Source of the DNA: Polaribacter sp.
GTDB lineage: Bacteria; Bacteroidota; Bacteroidia; Flavobacteriales; Flavobacteriaceae
DNA: 64,000 bases
Direction of reading: 5' to 3'
Assembly (NCBI GenBank): GCA_029250685.1
Contig: JAQXEU010000009.1
Location: 111,405 to 175,404 of the forward strand
In this document: positions 52,705 through 62,118 of the stretch, piece by piece
Numbering within the stretch: position 1 is the stretch's first letter
Layout: every line of letters starts with the position of its first letter
Program-made: the position numbers and the translations under genes
Notes under the pieces: generated by a model
The model's database searches: none
The model's input: the letters and a program-made list of their open reading frames with translations, nothing else
What the model was told of the DNA's origin: nothing

Positions 52705-53181
52705 ATGCAAAAACTACTTTCATTACTCCTTCTTATTTTATTAATTAGTTGTTCAACAAAAGCACAAGAGAAAAAGCAACAATATAAAGTTGCTAAAACT
52801 GAAACAGAATGGAAAAATCTCTTATCTCCAGCACAATATTACGTGTTAAGAGAATCTGGAACTGAAAGAGCTTTTACACATCCATATAATGAGAATAAAT
52901 CTGAAGGAACTTACGTTTGTGCGGCTTGTAAAACGCCTTTGTATTTATCAAAATTCAAATACGATTCTGGTTCTGGTTGGCCAAGTTTTGACAGAGCAGT
53001 TTCAGAAAATGTTGAGTTAGATGTTGATTATGAAATTGGTTATGCAAGAACTGAATTAAAATGCAATACTTGTGGAGGACATTTAGGCCATTCTTTTGAA
53101 GATGGACCAAGAGAAACTACAGGCTTACGACATTGTATTAATGGAGCTGCGTTAAAATTTATACCTAAAAAAAAGAATTAA
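52705..53181 (+). CDS. msrB: exported peptide-methionine (R)-S-oxide reductase MsrB
   Basis: MsrB reduces the R form of methionine sulfoxide in proteins. The 158-residue protein has a lipobox (LLISC, Cys16), the two zinc CXXC pairs (Cys72/75 in VCAACKTPLY and Cys120/123 in CNTCGGHLGH) and the catalytic Cys144 in RHCING. Export as a lipoprotein means it repairs proteins in the cell envelope. Cytoplasmic MsrB is usual in many bacteria, so the lipobox is notable. It diverges from the M48 protease gene. Confidence 0.95.
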   Translation: MQKLLSLLLLILLISCSTKAQEKKQQYKVAKTETEWKNLLSPAQYYVLRESGTERAFTHPYNENKSEGTYVCAACKTPLYLSKFKYDSGSGWPSFDRAVSENVELDVDYEIGYARTELKCNTCGGHLGHSFEDGPRETTGLRHCINGAALKFIPKKKN

Positions 53182-53220
53182 AAACGTATCTTTATTTTAT
53201 AATTCAACCAATATAGAAAA

Positions 53221-53781
53221 ATGGATTCTTCTTACTTACCAAGTGTTTTAAAACAATTTAAATACAACAAAAGTTTAGGCGATAAAACCTTTCATCAACT
53301 TACAAAAGAGCAAGTTTTTTGGCAACATAATGAAGAAAGTAATTCTATTGCTATTGCTACAATCGTAAAACACATTTCTGGAAATATGTTATCTCGTTGG
53401 ACAAATTTTTTAACTGAAGACGGAGAAAAATCTTGGAGAAATAGAGACGATGAATTTGTAAACACCTACAACTCTAAAGAAGAAGTGCTTGCTGATTGGG
53501 AAAAAGGTTGGCAATGTTTGTTTGATAATTTAAATAAAATAACTTTAGAAAACAGCAATGCAATAGTGTATATTAGAAATGAAGGACACACAATTGCAGA
53601 AGCAATCAACAGGCAATTATGTCATTATTCATATCATATTGGGCAAATTGTTGTGATTGGAAAAATGGCAAAAAACACAGATTGGAACACTTTATCTATT
53701 GCCAAAAATGCATCTAAAAGTTACAATACAGAAAAATTTCCTCAAAACAAAACTGTAAAACATTTTACCGAAGATTTGTAA
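53221..53781 (+). CDS. DUF1572 (DinB-like) family protein
   Basis: This 186-residue four-helix protein opens YLPSVLKQFKYNKSLGDKTF and has the family His pattern: VFWQHNEESNSIAIATIVKHISGNMLSRW, then the RQLCHYSYHIGQIVVIGK near the end. The three conserved His would bind a metal as in DinB. Many such proteins are bacillithiol- or mycothiol-dependent transferases; the thiol of this organism is not known. It overlaps the convergent epimerase gene by 17 bases. Confidence 0.85.
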   Translation: MDSSYLPSVLKQFKYNKSLGDKTFHQLTKEQVFWQHNEESNSIAIATIVKHISGNMLSRWTNFLTEDGEKSWRNRDDEFVNTYNSKEEVLADWEKGWQCLFDNLNKITLENSNAIVYIRNEGHTIAEAINRQLCHYSYHIGQIVVIGKMAKNTDWNTLSIAKNASKSYNTEKFPQNKTVKHFTEDL

Positions 53782-54667
53782 TTACTAGCTTCCAAGTAAC
53801 CTCGCTCTCTTCATTTGGTTCTAATATTTTCAATCCAATTTTATTATTAAAACTATTCGAAATTCCAGTTGTGGGTTCTATTGCGATAATATTTTCTTTT
53901 GGAGGCGTATAAACTTGTAGAAAAGAATTTTTCTCTGAAGTTGTGATTTCTAAACGATATTTTGGAGTTTCAAATTCAACCAAATCACCATTTAAATAAA
54001 AACAGTCATCAAACTTTTTATTTTCAATTTTAAGCTCAGATTCAAAGTTGTATTTTTCTGTAGTTTGAGTAATTAAATTTTCATCAAAAGAGACTTTTTT
54101 ATCACTATCAAATTTTAAACTACTATTAAACAAATCTGAACTTGTAAAATACGGATGCCAACCTAACGTAAATGGAAATGACTTCGTTGATGTGTTTAGC
54201 GCAGTAACCTTTAGCTCTAAAGAAGCATTCTGTAAAGTATATTCTAGCTGAATCTTATAAGTAAAAGGAAATCCTTTGGAGAGTTTTGTTTCGTTATATT
54301 CTAAAACAATTGATGCTTTTTCTTTTTCTAAAAGTTGACTTATAATTTGAAACTCTTTGTTATAAACAAAGCCATGTAAAGCATTGTTTCTTTCTCTTTC
54401 ATTTATTTCTATTTGATACTCAAAATCATCAAAAAAATACTTTCCATTTTTAATTCTATTAACAAAAGGGAATAAAATTGAAGATGCATAGGTGTCTTCA
54501 TATTTTAATGGATACAAATCTTGAATAATAGGAATAGAACCTAAAGTGAGTTCTTGTAAACTAGCTCCTTGATTTAAAACAATCTTAGCAAAAATAGAAT
54601 CACTTTGTAACACAACATAGTTCAGTTTTTTTTCTACATCAAAAATTTGTTGAATTTGAAATGACAT
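53765..54667 (-). CDS. aldose 1-epimerase family protein
   Basis: The 300-residue protein has the galactose mutarotase fold: GASLQELTLGSIPIIQDL, then NRIKNGKYFFDDFEYQI, NNALHGFVYNKEFQI (with a conserved His) and FPFTLGWHPYFTSS, plus the catalytic Glu-type region IAIEPTTGISNSFNN. It matches the GalM/YeaD superfamily; the sugar cannot be told. There is no signal peptide. It converges with the DUF1572 gene and lies 48 bases from the LytTR chimera on the same strand. Confidence 0.88.
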   Translation of the reverse strand: MSFQIQQIFDVEKKLNYVVLQSDSIFAKIVLNQGASLQELTLGSIPIIQDLYPLKYEDTYASSILFPFVNRIKNGKYFFDDFEYQIEINERERNNALHGFVYNKEFQIISQLLEKEKASIVLEYNETKLSKGFPFTYKIQLEYTLQNASLELKVTALNTSTKSFPFTLGWHPYFTSSDLFNSSLKFDSDKKVSFDENLITQTTEKYNFESELKIENKKFDDCFYLNGDLVEFETPKYRLEITTSEKNSFLQVYTPPKENIIAIEPTTGISNSFNNKIGLKILEPNEESEVTWKLVITNLR

Positions 54668-54715
54668 TTTTTACTAAATTAGAATCACAAATCAAATACT
54701 ATTTTCTTTGAAAAC

Positions 54716-55354
54716 CTAATTTCCTTCAAACCAAGCTTTAAAAGTATTTACTTTTTCTCTACTTACGATGATTTCTTTTTCGTTAAAAACTTTAGACGTT
54801 ATTTTTAAACGACTGTTCGAATACACTAAAACATCTTGAATATCTGAAATATTGATAATAAAAGTTCTGTTAACCCTAAAAAACTCTGATGGATTTAAAA
54901 CTTCTTCTAAACTTTCTAATTTGTAATCTAAAATGTATTTTCTTTTTGCATTATTTATTAAAAAAACAGTTCTTCCTTCTGTTCTGAAAGGTTTCTCTGA
55001 CCATCCAACAAAATACTTTTTAACTAACGTTCCGCTTTCATTATGAATTAAAATTCTTCTTTTGGTTCCGAAACTAGATTTTTTTATTTCAATAAATCCG
55101 CCTCTAGAAATTGCTGTAATATTTTTATCATCATTTGATAACGTAATTTCACCTTCATATTCTATTCTAAAATCTTTTTGACCGTTTTTTACATGATACG
55201 TTCTAACTCCGTTTTTACTTGAAGAATTAAAAGAATAAGAATTACCATTTGAAGTTGTAATATTTGTCTGACCAATAACAACATTTGATGTAAAAATAAA
55301 TAGCATTAATGCCGCTGTTAAAATTGATTTTTTTGTGATTGATATTGTTTTCAT
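54716..55354 (-). CDS. chimeric protein: exported domain fused to a truncated LytTR DNA-binding domain
   Basis: Residues 1-29 are a signal peptide (LTAALMLFIFTSNVVIGQ). Residues 30-119 match a family of exported beta-rich proteins (FRIEYEGEITLSNDDKNI, ISRGGFIEIKKSSFGTKRRI, VKKYFVGWSEKPF), usually followed by a PEGRxWL continuation. From residue 124 (RTEGRTVFLIN) the sequence is instead a LytTR domain: YILDYKLESLEEVLNPSEFF, RVNRTFIINISDIQDVLVYSN and EIIVSREKVNTFKAWF. The first 20-25 residues of LytTR are missing. This looks like a deletion fusion of two adjacent genes at an EGR match. Whether the product works is unknown; a DNA-binding domain after a cleavable signal makes little sense. Confidence 0.75.
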   Translation of the reverse strand: MKTISITKKSILTAALMLFIFTSNVVIGQTNITTSNGNSYSFNSSSKNGVRTYHVKNGQKDFRIEYEGEITLSNDDKNITAISRGGFIEIKKSSFGTKRRILIHNESGTLVKKYFVGWSEKPFRTEGRTVFLINNAKRKYILDYKLESLEEVLNPSEFFRVNRTFIINISDIQDVLVYSNSRLKITSKVFNEKEIIVSREKVNTFKAWFEGN

Positions 55355-55497
55355 AATTATATGTTTTCTTTTTGATGCTACAAATGTATGTGAGAATTAA
55401 AGTAATAAAAAAAGAAATGTATTCAACTGCTTAATTTTTGTAGTGAACTGTTATATCCTTTTATTTTGTATATTTCTTAACTGAAAATAAAGCGAAA

Positions 55498-56022
55498 ATG
55501 ACAAAAAACGAAATTGTAAATATACTCGAAGAAAAGCATCAAGAATTGTTCAATTTGATTGAAAATCAGAGAGATGAAAAATGGCTAGAAGGTCCAGAAA
55601 ACAAATGGAAGTTTGGTCAACACGTTTTGCATTTAGCAGATTCAATCCAACTTTTAAACAACGCATTAAGTTATCCTAAGTTTATTTTAAAGTATAAGTT
55701 TGGGAAATCTAATAGAGAAACTAGAAGTTATGATGTTGTTGCAAAAAAATACATAGAAAAATTAGCTGCAAATCAAGAAAGAGCAAAGCAGTTTAACATC
55801 AAATTAAAAGCACCAAGTTTAAATGAAAAAACATTTCTAGTAAATAAACTTAAAGTTCAAAATAAAAAATTGCAATACAAAACTAATAAATGGAAAGACA
55901 AAAATTTAAATAATTTGTTAATTCCACATCCCTTAATGGGAAGAATGACAGTTAGAGAAATTATTATGTGGACTGCTTATCATACGGCACATCACACACA
56001 AATTTTAAAAGAAAAATATTAA
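55498..56022 (+). CDS. DinB family protein
   Basis: The 174-residue helical protein opens IVNILEEKHQELFNLIENQ and has KFGQHVLHLADSIQLLNNAL with the first conserved His and MWTAYHTAHHTQILKEKY with the others at the C-terminus. These are the metal ligands of DinB-like proteins (possible thiol transferases). A basic region near residues 100-140 (KLKVQNKKLQYKTNKWKDKNL) is typical. The stop overlaps the next start (TAATG), so the two genes are translationally coupled. Confidence 0.85.
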   Translation: MTKNEIVNILEEKHQELFNLIENQRDEKWLEGPENKWKFGQHVLHLADSIQLLNNALSYPKFILKYKFGKSNRETRSYDVVAKKYIEKLAANQERAKQFNIKLKAPSLNEKTFLVNKLKVQNKKLQYKTNKWKDKNLNNLLIPHPLMGRMTVREIIMWTAYHTAHHTQILKEKY

Positions 56023-56462
56023 TGAAAAAGTTAATTGCAAAACCACATTTATTCTTTTTTGGGTTAGTTCCTATATTTATAACTTTAGGATTCTTTAAAA
56101 GTGATGGTGAAATAAGTATCAATATTGATTATATGCAATTAGATCTTAAGGTTAATACAATTTGTTATTTATCCGCAATTTTCTTCTCTCTAATTGGTTT
56201 AAACTATTTTTCAATTTTATTGATGGGTAAAAAACTCAAAAAGGGTTTAACGATAACACATATTGCAATTCAATTAGTTTCATTTATCCCTTTCTTTTAC
56301 ATCTTGTTTACTGCGACTAAAATTGAAGAAACAGTTGCAAACTCTCAACAATATTTAGATTTATTTTCAATTCCTTTTTTAATAGGCTTTTTCCTTTTTT
56401 TATCAGCGATATTCATACACTTAATAAACTTTTCTGTAAGTCTATTTTTAAAGAAACAATAA
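56022..56462 (+). CDS. four-span membrane protein coupled to the DinB gene
   Basis: The 146-residue protein (start at the ATG at 56022, sharing a base with the DinB stop) has four hydrophobic segments: about residues 8-25, 48-70, 80-103 and 118-142. The longer frame from 55968 would overlap the DinB C-terminus and is rejected. It has a short basic loop (MGKKLKKGLTITH) after span 2. No motif was recognised. Coupling suggests it works with the DinB protein. Confidence 0.75.
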   Translation: MKKLIAKPHLFFFGLVPIFITLGFFKSDGEISINIDYMQLDLKVNTICYLSAIFFSLIGLNYFSILLMGKKLKKGLTITHIAIQLVSFIPFFYILFTATKIEETVANSQQYLDLFSIPFLIGFFLFLSAIFIHLINFSVSLFLKKQ

Positions 56463-56508
56463 TCTAAAAACTGTTTCTTATTCTCTAAATAAATTCTTAC
56501 TAAATTCT

Positions 56509-56516
56509 TATATTTG
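56509..56516 (+). promoter_or_regulatory. -7 box (TATATTTG) of ffh
   Basis: TATATTTG lies 27 bases before the ffh start codon chosen here. Confidence 0.5.
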
Positions 56517-56543
56517 TGCTTCCAAAAAAAGAACACAAAGCAC

Positions 56544-57872
56544 ATGTTTAATAATTTAAGTGATAAATTAGATAAAGCCTTACACACGTTAAAAGGTCAC
56601 GGTAGTATTACAGAAGTTAACGTTGCAGAAACATTAAAAGAGGTTCGTAGAGCTTTATTAGATGCCGATGTTAACTTTAAAATCGCCAAAGATTTTACCA
56701 AAAAAGTACAAACCAAAGCATTAGGACAAGACGTTTTAACAACGTTAAATCCTGGACAGTTAATGGTAAAGTTGGTAAAAGATGAATTAACCAATTTAAT
56801 GGGCGGAGAAACTGTAGGATTAAACCTTGGTGGTTCTCCAACAGTAATTTTAATGTCTGGTTTACAAGGTTCTGGTAAAACTACTTTTTCTGGAAAATTA
56901 GCAAACTTCTTAAAAACTAAAAAAACAAAACAAGTTTTATTAGTTGGTTGTGATGTCTATCGTCCGGCTGCCATAAATCAATTACAAGTTGTTGGAGAAC
57001 AAATTGGGGTTGAAGTATATGCTGAAGTTGGGAACAACAACCCTGTAGAAATTTCTCAAAATGCCATTAAGCATGCAAAAGCAAACGGTAAAAATGTGGT
57101 AATTATTGATACCGCTGGTCGTTTGGCTGTTGATGAAGAAATGATGTCAGAAATCTCTAACATTCATAAAGCTGTTAGTCCGCAAGAAACTTTATTTGTA
57201 GTAGATTCTATGACAGGTCAAGATGCTGTAAACACTGCAAAAGCATTTAACGATGTATTAAACTTTGATGGAGTTATCTTAACAAAGTTAGATGGTGATA
57301 CACGTGGTGGAGCTGCTTTAACTATAAAGTCTGTTGTAGACAAACCAATAAAATTTATTGGAACTGGAGAGAAAATGGAAGCAATTGATGTTTTTCATCC
57401 AGATAGAATGGCAGATAGAATCTTAGGAATGGGAGATGTTGTATCTCTTGTAGAACGTGCTCAAGAACAATTTGATGAAGAAGAAGCAAGAAAATTACAA
57501 AAGAAAATTGCTAAAAATCAGTTTGGTTTTGATGATTTCTTAACACAGATTCAGCAAATCAAAAAAATGGGAAACATGAAAGATTTAGTTGGAATGATTC
57601 CTGGAGCTGGAAAGGCAATGAAAGATGTAGATATTGATGATGATGCATTTAAAGGAATTGAAGCAATAATCCATTCAATGACACCCTCTGAAAGAACAAC
57701 TCCAAGTACTATAAACTCAAGTCGAAAAAAACGAATAGCAAAAGGCTCTGGAAGTACCGTTCAAGATGTAAATCAATTAATGAAACAATTTACTCAAATG
57801 AGTAAAATGATGAAGATGATGCAAGGCGGAGGCGGAAGAAAAATGATGCAAATGATGCAAGGAATGAAATAA
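56544..57872 (+). CDS. ffh: signal recognition particle protein Ffh (SRP54)
   Basis: Ffh binds signal peptides on ribosomes and hands them to FtsY and the Sec or YidC machinery. The 442-residue protein has the N domain, the GTPase G1 loop GLQGSGKTTFSGKLA, then DTAGRLAVDEEMM, TKLDGDTRGGAALT and GTGEKMEAIDVF, and a Met-rich M domain ending RKMMQMMQGMK. The start MFNNLSDKLDKALHTLKG is the family's usual N-terminus; the frame from 56514 adds ten unlikely residues. A terminator follows. Confidence 0.98.
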   Translation: MFNNLSDKLDKALHTLKGHGSITEVNVAETLKEVRRALLDADVNFKIAKDFTKKVQTKALGQDVLTTLNPGQLMVKLVKDELTNLMGGETVGLNLGGSPTVILMSGLQGSGKTTFSGKLANFLKTKKTKQVLLVGCDVYRPAAINQLQVVGEQIGVEVYAEVGNNNPVEISQNAIKHAKANGKNVVIIDTAGRLAVDEEMMSEISNIHKAVSPQETLFVVDSMTGQDAVNTAKAFNDVLNFDGVILTKLDGDTRGGAALTIKSVVDKPIKFIGTGEKMEAIDVFHPDRMADRILGMGDVVSLVERAQEQFDEEEARKLQKKIAKNQFGFDDFLTQIQQIKKMGNMKDLVGMIPGAGKAMKDVDIDDDAFKGIEAIIHSMTPSERTTPSTINSSRKKRIAKGSGSTVQDVNQLMKQFTQMSKMMKMMQGGGGRKMMQMMQGMK

Positions 57873-57875
57873 AAA

Positions 57876-57904
57876 ATTGGCTACTGAATAAGTAGCCTTT
57901 TTAA
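57876..57904 (+). terminator. rho-independent terminator after ffh
   Basis: The stem GGCTACT/AGTAGCC (57880-57886 and 57892-57898) with a 5-base loop is followed by five T. It separates ffh from the glycosyltransferase-like gene. Confidence 0.75.
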
Positions 57905-57926
57905 TTTAAAATACTTTTTTAAATAT

Positions 57927-59360
57927 ATGCTATTAAGAATAATCTCATTTTTATTTGAAAGCAAGAAGAAGCGTTTTCTTTCTTTTTGTGTGATGGGAAC
58001 TCTTGTTTTTTTAGCATCAAATCAAAACGGAATGTTTTGGGATAATGTTTTATTTGCCTCTAAAATGGGAAATCAATTGTATTACAATTCCATTTTTGAT
58101 TGGACAATGCCTGATAGTTTTGATCCTGGTCATCCTCCTTTTTTAGCGTTTTTATTAGCAGCAAGTTGGAAGGTTTTTGGACATACCTTACTTGTAAGTC
58201 ATTTGGTTATACTTCCTTTCACAATAGGTTTCTTTTATCAATTATTTAAATTTATTAGCTATTTTATTGAGGGAATACAATTACAATTCTTTGCCTTTTT
58301 ATTAATTATTATTGATCCAACAGTTTCAACAGCTTTTGTTTTAGTAAATCCAGAAATCATAATTATCTTTTTCTTTTTTCTGACAATAAACGGAATTCTT
58401 TTCAAATCTAAACTTCAAAAAATAATAGGTTTATTGTTTTTAAGTATTGTTACTTTTAGGAGTATGATGCTTTTTGGCGGAATTTTTATTTTCGAAATGT
58501 GCAATCATTTTTTACTTGAAAAAAAGAAATTTAAATTGCTACTAAATCTAAAATTCTTATTACCCTATATTTTAGGGAGTTTTCCTGGAGTTGTTTTTGT
58601 TGTTTGGAGACTATCCACAAAAGGTTGGTTACAAACACATCCAGATTCTCCGTGGGCTGGTTATTGGCATTTTGCCGATTTTGAGTTTTTTATTAGAAAT
58701 TGTATTGTCTTAATTTGGCGATATTTAGATTTTGGAAGAATTTTTATTTTCTTGTTTTTATCTTCTAGCTTACTGTTTTTTGGAAAGAAAGTTTTTCAAT
58801 CAAAAAAGAATAAGCAACTTATTTTACTTGCTATAACTTCTGTGTTATTCATCGTAATAACAGTTCTCATTGCTACAAATGCTTTTGGTCACCGTTATTT
58901 TATCGTTTCGTATATCCTATTAATTTTGTTGGCCTTTAAAATTCTTCAGAAACTTTACAATGAGAAAAAGTTGATGTATTCATTCTTATTTATTGGTTTG
59001 CTAACTGGTAATTTATGGATGTATCCTAAGAACCTTTCCCAAGGTTGGAATGCAACTTTAGGTCATTTGCCTTATCATTCTTTAAGAATAGAAGCAATTG
59101 ATTATTTGAATGAAAACAATATAAACATAGAAGAAGTTTCAAGTTTTTTTCCGAATTATAATGTATTAGATTTTATCGATTTTAAAGGTGATAAAAGGTC
59201 TTTTGCGAAATTTAAGACCAACAAGAAATATGTGTTTTACGCTTCTGTTTATAATTTAACAGATGATGAACAAAAATCGTTGGCAAATCATTATACAGTC
59301 CTAAAACAATTTCATAAATTTAACACAACTATCAAAATCTATATTTTAAAAAGACCATGA
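57927..59360 (+). CDS. GT-C type membrane glycosyltransferase-like protein
   Basis: The 477-residue protein has about ten membrane spans and an N-terminal loop [17 protein letters not shown], then [28 protein letters not shown], which fits the GT-C/GT39 pattern with the DPGHPP motif before the first long loop. It would move a sugar from a lipid carrier across the membrane. The last 90 residues are soluble. It lies between the ffh terminator and folD and overlaps folD by 4 bases, so it is cotranscribed with folD but not with ffh. The acceptor is unknown. Confidence 0.75.
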   Translation: MLLRIISFLFESKKKRFLSFCVMGTLVFLASNQNGMFWDNVLFASKMGNQLYYNSIFDWTMPDSFDPGHPPFLAFLLAASWKVFGHTLLVSHLVILPFTIGFFYQLFKFISYFIEGIQLQFFAFLLIIIDPTVSTAFVLVNPEIIIIFFFFLTINGILFKSKLQKIIGLLFLSIVTFRSMMLFGGIFIFEMCNHFLLEKKKFKLLLNLKFLLPYILGSFPGVVFVVWRLSTKGWLQTHPDSPWAGYWHFADFEFFIRNCIVLIWRYLDFGRIFIFLFLSSSLLFFGKKVFQSKKNKQLILLAITSVLFIVITVLIATNAFGHRYFIVSYILLILLAFKILQKLYNEKKLMYSFLFIGLLTGNLWMYPKNLSQGWNATLGHLPYHSLRIEAIDYLNENNINIEEVSSFFPNYNVLDFIDFKGDKRSFAKFKTNKKYVFYASVYNLTDDEQKSLANHYTVLKQFHKFNTTIKIYILKRP

Positions 59361-60232
59361 CACTACTAGACGGTAAAGCAACATCAGCCCAAATTAAAGA
59401 AGAAATAGCACTTGAAGTACAAAAATTAACTGCATCTGGAATTAGAGCGCCACATTTAGCAGCTATTTTAGTTGGTAGTAATGGTGCTAGTTTAACGTAT
59501 GTAAATGCAAAAGTTAAAGCCTGTGCAAAAGCTGGTTTTGAGTCTACATTAGTAGAGTTGTCAGAAGAAATATCAGAAAATGATTTGTTAAATGAAATTG
59601 AAAAATTAAATACAAATCCAGAAATAGATGGTTTTATTGTTCAGTTACCTTTACCTAAACATATTGACGAACAAAAAGTATTAATGGCTGTAAATCCTGA
59701 TAAAGATGTAGATGGATTTCATCCAACTAATGTTGGTAAAATGGCGTTAAACTTACCCTCTTTTTTACCTGCAACTCCATACGGAATTTTAGAATTACTA
59801 GAGCGGTATAAAGTAGAAACTAGCGGGAAACATGTTGTTGTGATTGGAAGAAGTCATATTGTTGGAAGCCCGATGAGTATTTTAATGTCACAAAAAAGAA
59901 CTGCTGGAAATGCAACCGTAACCATTACACATAGTAGAACAAAAAATTTAAAGGAAATCACTTTACAGGCAGATATTATTATTGCCGCATTAGGGATTCC
60001 TGAGTTTTTAACTGCTGATATGGTTAAAGATGGTGTTTCTATAGTCGATGTTGGAATTACTAGAATTACTGATGAGACTAAAAAAAGTGGATTTAGATTA
60101 GCTGGTGACGTTCATTTTGAATCAGTTTCTAAAAAGTCTAGTTTTATTACACCAGTTCCTGGAGGAGTTGGACCAATGACTATTGCAATGTTGATGAAAA
60201 ACACTTTGTTAGCTGCAAAAATTAGAAGCTAA
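59357..60232 (+). CDS. folD: methylenetetrahydrofolate dehydrogenase/cyclohydrolase FolD
   Basis: FolD oxidises 5,10-methylene-THF and hydrolyses the product to 10-formyl-THF. The 291-residue protein has YVNAKVKAC with the catalytic Lys, the substrate motif [28 protein letters not shown], the cofactor-binding [17 protein letters not shown] and [14 protein letters not shown] near the end. It overlaps the preceding membrane gene by 4 bases. ffh and folD lie close together in many Flavobacteriaceae. Confidence 0.97.
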   Translation: MTLLDGKATSAQIKEEIALEVQKLTASGIRAPHLAAILVGSNGASLTYVNAKVKACAKAGFESTLVELSEEISENDLLNEIEKLNTNPEIDGFIVQLPLPKHIDEQKVLMAVNPDKDVDGFHPTNVGKMALNLPSFLPATPYGILELLERYKVETSGKHVVVIGRSHIVGSPMSILMSQKRTAGNATVTITHSRTKNLKEITLQADIIIAALGIPEFLTADMVKDGVSIVDVGITRITDETKKSGFRLAGDVHFESVSKKSSFITPVPGGVGPMTIAMLMKNTLLAAKIRS

Positions 60233-60336
60233 TAAATTAAAAAAAGGAAATATGACCGTTTCTATTTCATCAATACATTCACAAATCTATTCATCATTTT
60301 TATTAGTAATATTGTAAAAAGTAAATCTAGAAAAAG

Positions 60337-60699
60337 CTACTCCCTATTTACCAGATCTATTGAAAACGCAGGCAAACAAATAGCCAAGTATTCACATTCA
60401 TTATCAAATGGGTTTGAATATTGAACACGGGTATTTTTATTAATTTTAATTGACTGCCCTGCTTTCAAAACAATAATTTCATCATCAATAATAAATTGCT
60501 TTTTTCCTCTTATAATATATGTGTACTCGTCAAATTCTGGTGTTTGAAATGGTTCACTCCAATTTGATGGCGCGACCATATGTGCAATACTTAGTTTACT
60601 GTCTTGATTTGATGCCTTACCAAAATGCTCTTCAATAAGTTTTCCATCTGTTGTTGGAACAATAAAAGGAGAGGTTTGTATTAGATAGTTTTTAGCCAT
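60337..60699 (-). CDS. cupin-domain protein
   Basis: The 120-residue single-domain cupin has the two halves WSEPFQTPEFDEYTYIIRGKKQFIIDDE and VLKAGQSIKINKNTRVQYSNPFD. The first cupin motif lacks the usual double His, so metal binding is uncertain. It lies 6 bases after the lipoprotein gene on the same strand. Substrate is unknown. Confidence 0.8.
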   Translation of the reverse strand: MAKNYLIQTSPFIVPTTDGKLIEEHFGKASNQDSKLSIAHMVAPSNWSEPFQTPEFDEYTYIIRGKKQFIIDDEIIVLKAGQSIKINKNTRVQYSNPFDNECEYLAICLPAFSIDLVNRE

Positions 60700-60705
60700 T
60701 TCCCA

Positions 60706-61272
60706 CTAATTAAACCAAACAATAAAAGTTTTTACTTTTGCCAAACCAGGAATTTGTTCGATACTAATTTTTTGAGTTCTAAAGTTTTTCAATCCTAAAT
60801 CTTCTTTATCTAAACTGATCGTTACATTTAAATCATCAATAAAGAGTGTTGCAGAACTTAAAGAAGTTTCTACTTTGGTAATTGTATTATTTAAATTAAT
60901 ATCTTCAAAAGAAGACTCTAAAGAAAGGCCCATTTTTGTTGAATATCGAGTATCATAAATTTGAATACTTTTTATAGTTGATGTAGAATCTAATTGTTCT
61001 TGGGGAATAATTGTCAATAAATGCTTTCCTCCTTTTTCATAAATTAAATATTCATCATCATCCTGAAAATAATTAGCACCTAAATTTCCCTCGCTTAAAT
61101 TTTTAACGATAGAATCGTTCTTAAAGATATTATTCAAATCATTTATGGTTGTTAAAGTCGTTAATTCTCCTACTTTACCTTTAGCTATTGTAAACTTTCC
61201 TCCATCACCACATTGTACAAATAAAATTGACATCACACTAACAACCAGTAATTTATATATATTCTTGTTCAT
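60706..61272 (-). CDS. lipoprotein of unknown function
   Basis: The 188-residue protein has a lipobox (SILFVQCGDGG, Cys21) and about 165 residues with alternating strands: FTIAKGKVGELTTLTTINDL, HLLTIIPQEQ, and the C-terminal KVKTFIVWFN. No family was recognised. It begins the two-gene unit with the cupin gene. The stretch upstream (61273-61442) holds no gene. Confidence 0.65.
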   Translation of the reverse strand: MNKNIYKLLVVSVMSILFVQCGDGGKFTIAKGKVGELTTLTTINDLNNIFKNDSIVKNLSEGNLGANYFQDDDEYLIYEKGGKHLLTIIPQEQLDSTSTIKSIQIYDTRYSTKMGLSLESSFEDINLNNTITKVETSLSSATLFIDDLNVTISLDKEDLGLKNFRTQKISIEQIPGLAKVKTFIVWFN

Positions 61273-61442
61273 TATTTAATTGATTTTTGATAGTACCTAA
61301 ACGTATTAATTTCCTTTTTCTTATTTAAAGAGCATAAAAATAATCAAACTTTAAATGATACAAAACAATAAAAAGTTAATATTTCATAAAATATAGACAT
61401 AATTACTTTTTATTTTGAATCAGATATTCTTTTAAGTTTCAG

Positions 61443-61450
61443 TACCTTTG
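61443..61450 (+). promoter_or_regulatory. -7 box (TACCTTTG) of queE, abutting the start codon
   Basis: TACCTTTG ends 7 bases before the ATG of queE at 61458, with a TTTTG 25 bases upstream. The closeness to the start codon predicts a leaderless or nearly leaderless transcript. Confidence 0.5.
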
Positions 61451-61457
61451 CCAACCA

Positions 61458-62087
61458 ATGAAAAAAGAGGTTCAAAATTTAGTAAACAAAGGAGAAATGC
61501 TTCCATTAATGGAAGAGTTTTACACAATTCAAGGTGAAGGTTCTCATACAGGAAAAGCTGCTTATTTTATAAGAATTGGTGGTTGTGATGTTGGATGTCA
61601 TTGGTGTGATGTTAAGGAAAGTTGGAATGCAAATTTGCATCCACCAACTCATGCAGACATTATTATTGAAAATGCTAAAAAATATGCTGATACAGTTGTG
61701 ATTACTGGCGGTGAGCCATTAATGTGGAAGTTAGATTATATCACAAATCACTTACAACAAAATAATATAAAAACGCATATTGAGACTTCTGGAGCTTATT
61801 CTTTTTCAGGAAAATGGGATTGGTTTTGTTTATCACCAAAGAAAACAAAATTACCATTAGAAGAAGTTTATAAGGAAGCAGACGAATTAAAAATGATTAT
61901 TCACAATTTGAATGATTTTAAATTTGCTGAAGAACAAGCTTTAAAGGTAGATGAAAAATGTGAATTATTTTTACAACCTGAATGGAGCAAAAGAGATAAA
62001 ATGATTCCCGAAATAGTAGATTATGTTATGAAAAATCCAAAATGGAAAATTTCTTTACAAACACATAAATATTTAGACATTCCATAA
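61458..62087 (+). CDS. queE: 7-carboxy-7-deazaguanine synthase QueE
   Basis: QueE is a radical-SAM enzyme of queuosine synthesis, making 7-carboxy-7-deazaguanine from CPH4. The 209-residue protein has the cluster motif GGCDVGCHWCD (Cys43, Cys47, Cys50), the FYTIQGEGSHTGKAA opening, and VVITGGEPLMW. The other queuosine genes are not in this window. It has its own promoter and a shared terminator. Confidence 0.94.
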   Translation: MKKEVQNLVNKGEMLPLMEEFYTIQGEGSHTGKAAYFIRIGGCDVGCHWCDVKESWNANLHPPTHADIIIENAKKYADTVVITGGEPLMWKLDYITNHLQQNNIKTHIETSGAYSFSGKWDWFCLSPKKTKLPLEEVYKEADELKMIIHNLNDFKFAEEQALKVDEKCELFLQPEWSKRDKMIPEIVDYVMKNPKWKISLQTHKYLDIP

Positions 62088-62118
62088 AAAAAAGCAGCCA
62101 ATTGGCTGCTTTTTTTAT
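62086..62118. terminator. bidirectional terminator between queE and cmk
   Basis: The palindrome AGCAGCCAATTGGCTGCT (62093-62110) has A-runs before it and T-runs after it, so it can end both queE and the convergent cmk transcript. Confidence 0.85.

Noticed and set aside
60252..60317. 21-codon ORF after folD with an AAAGGAAA stretch in front
   Set aside because: Too short and low in complexity to separate from chance in AT-rich DNA.
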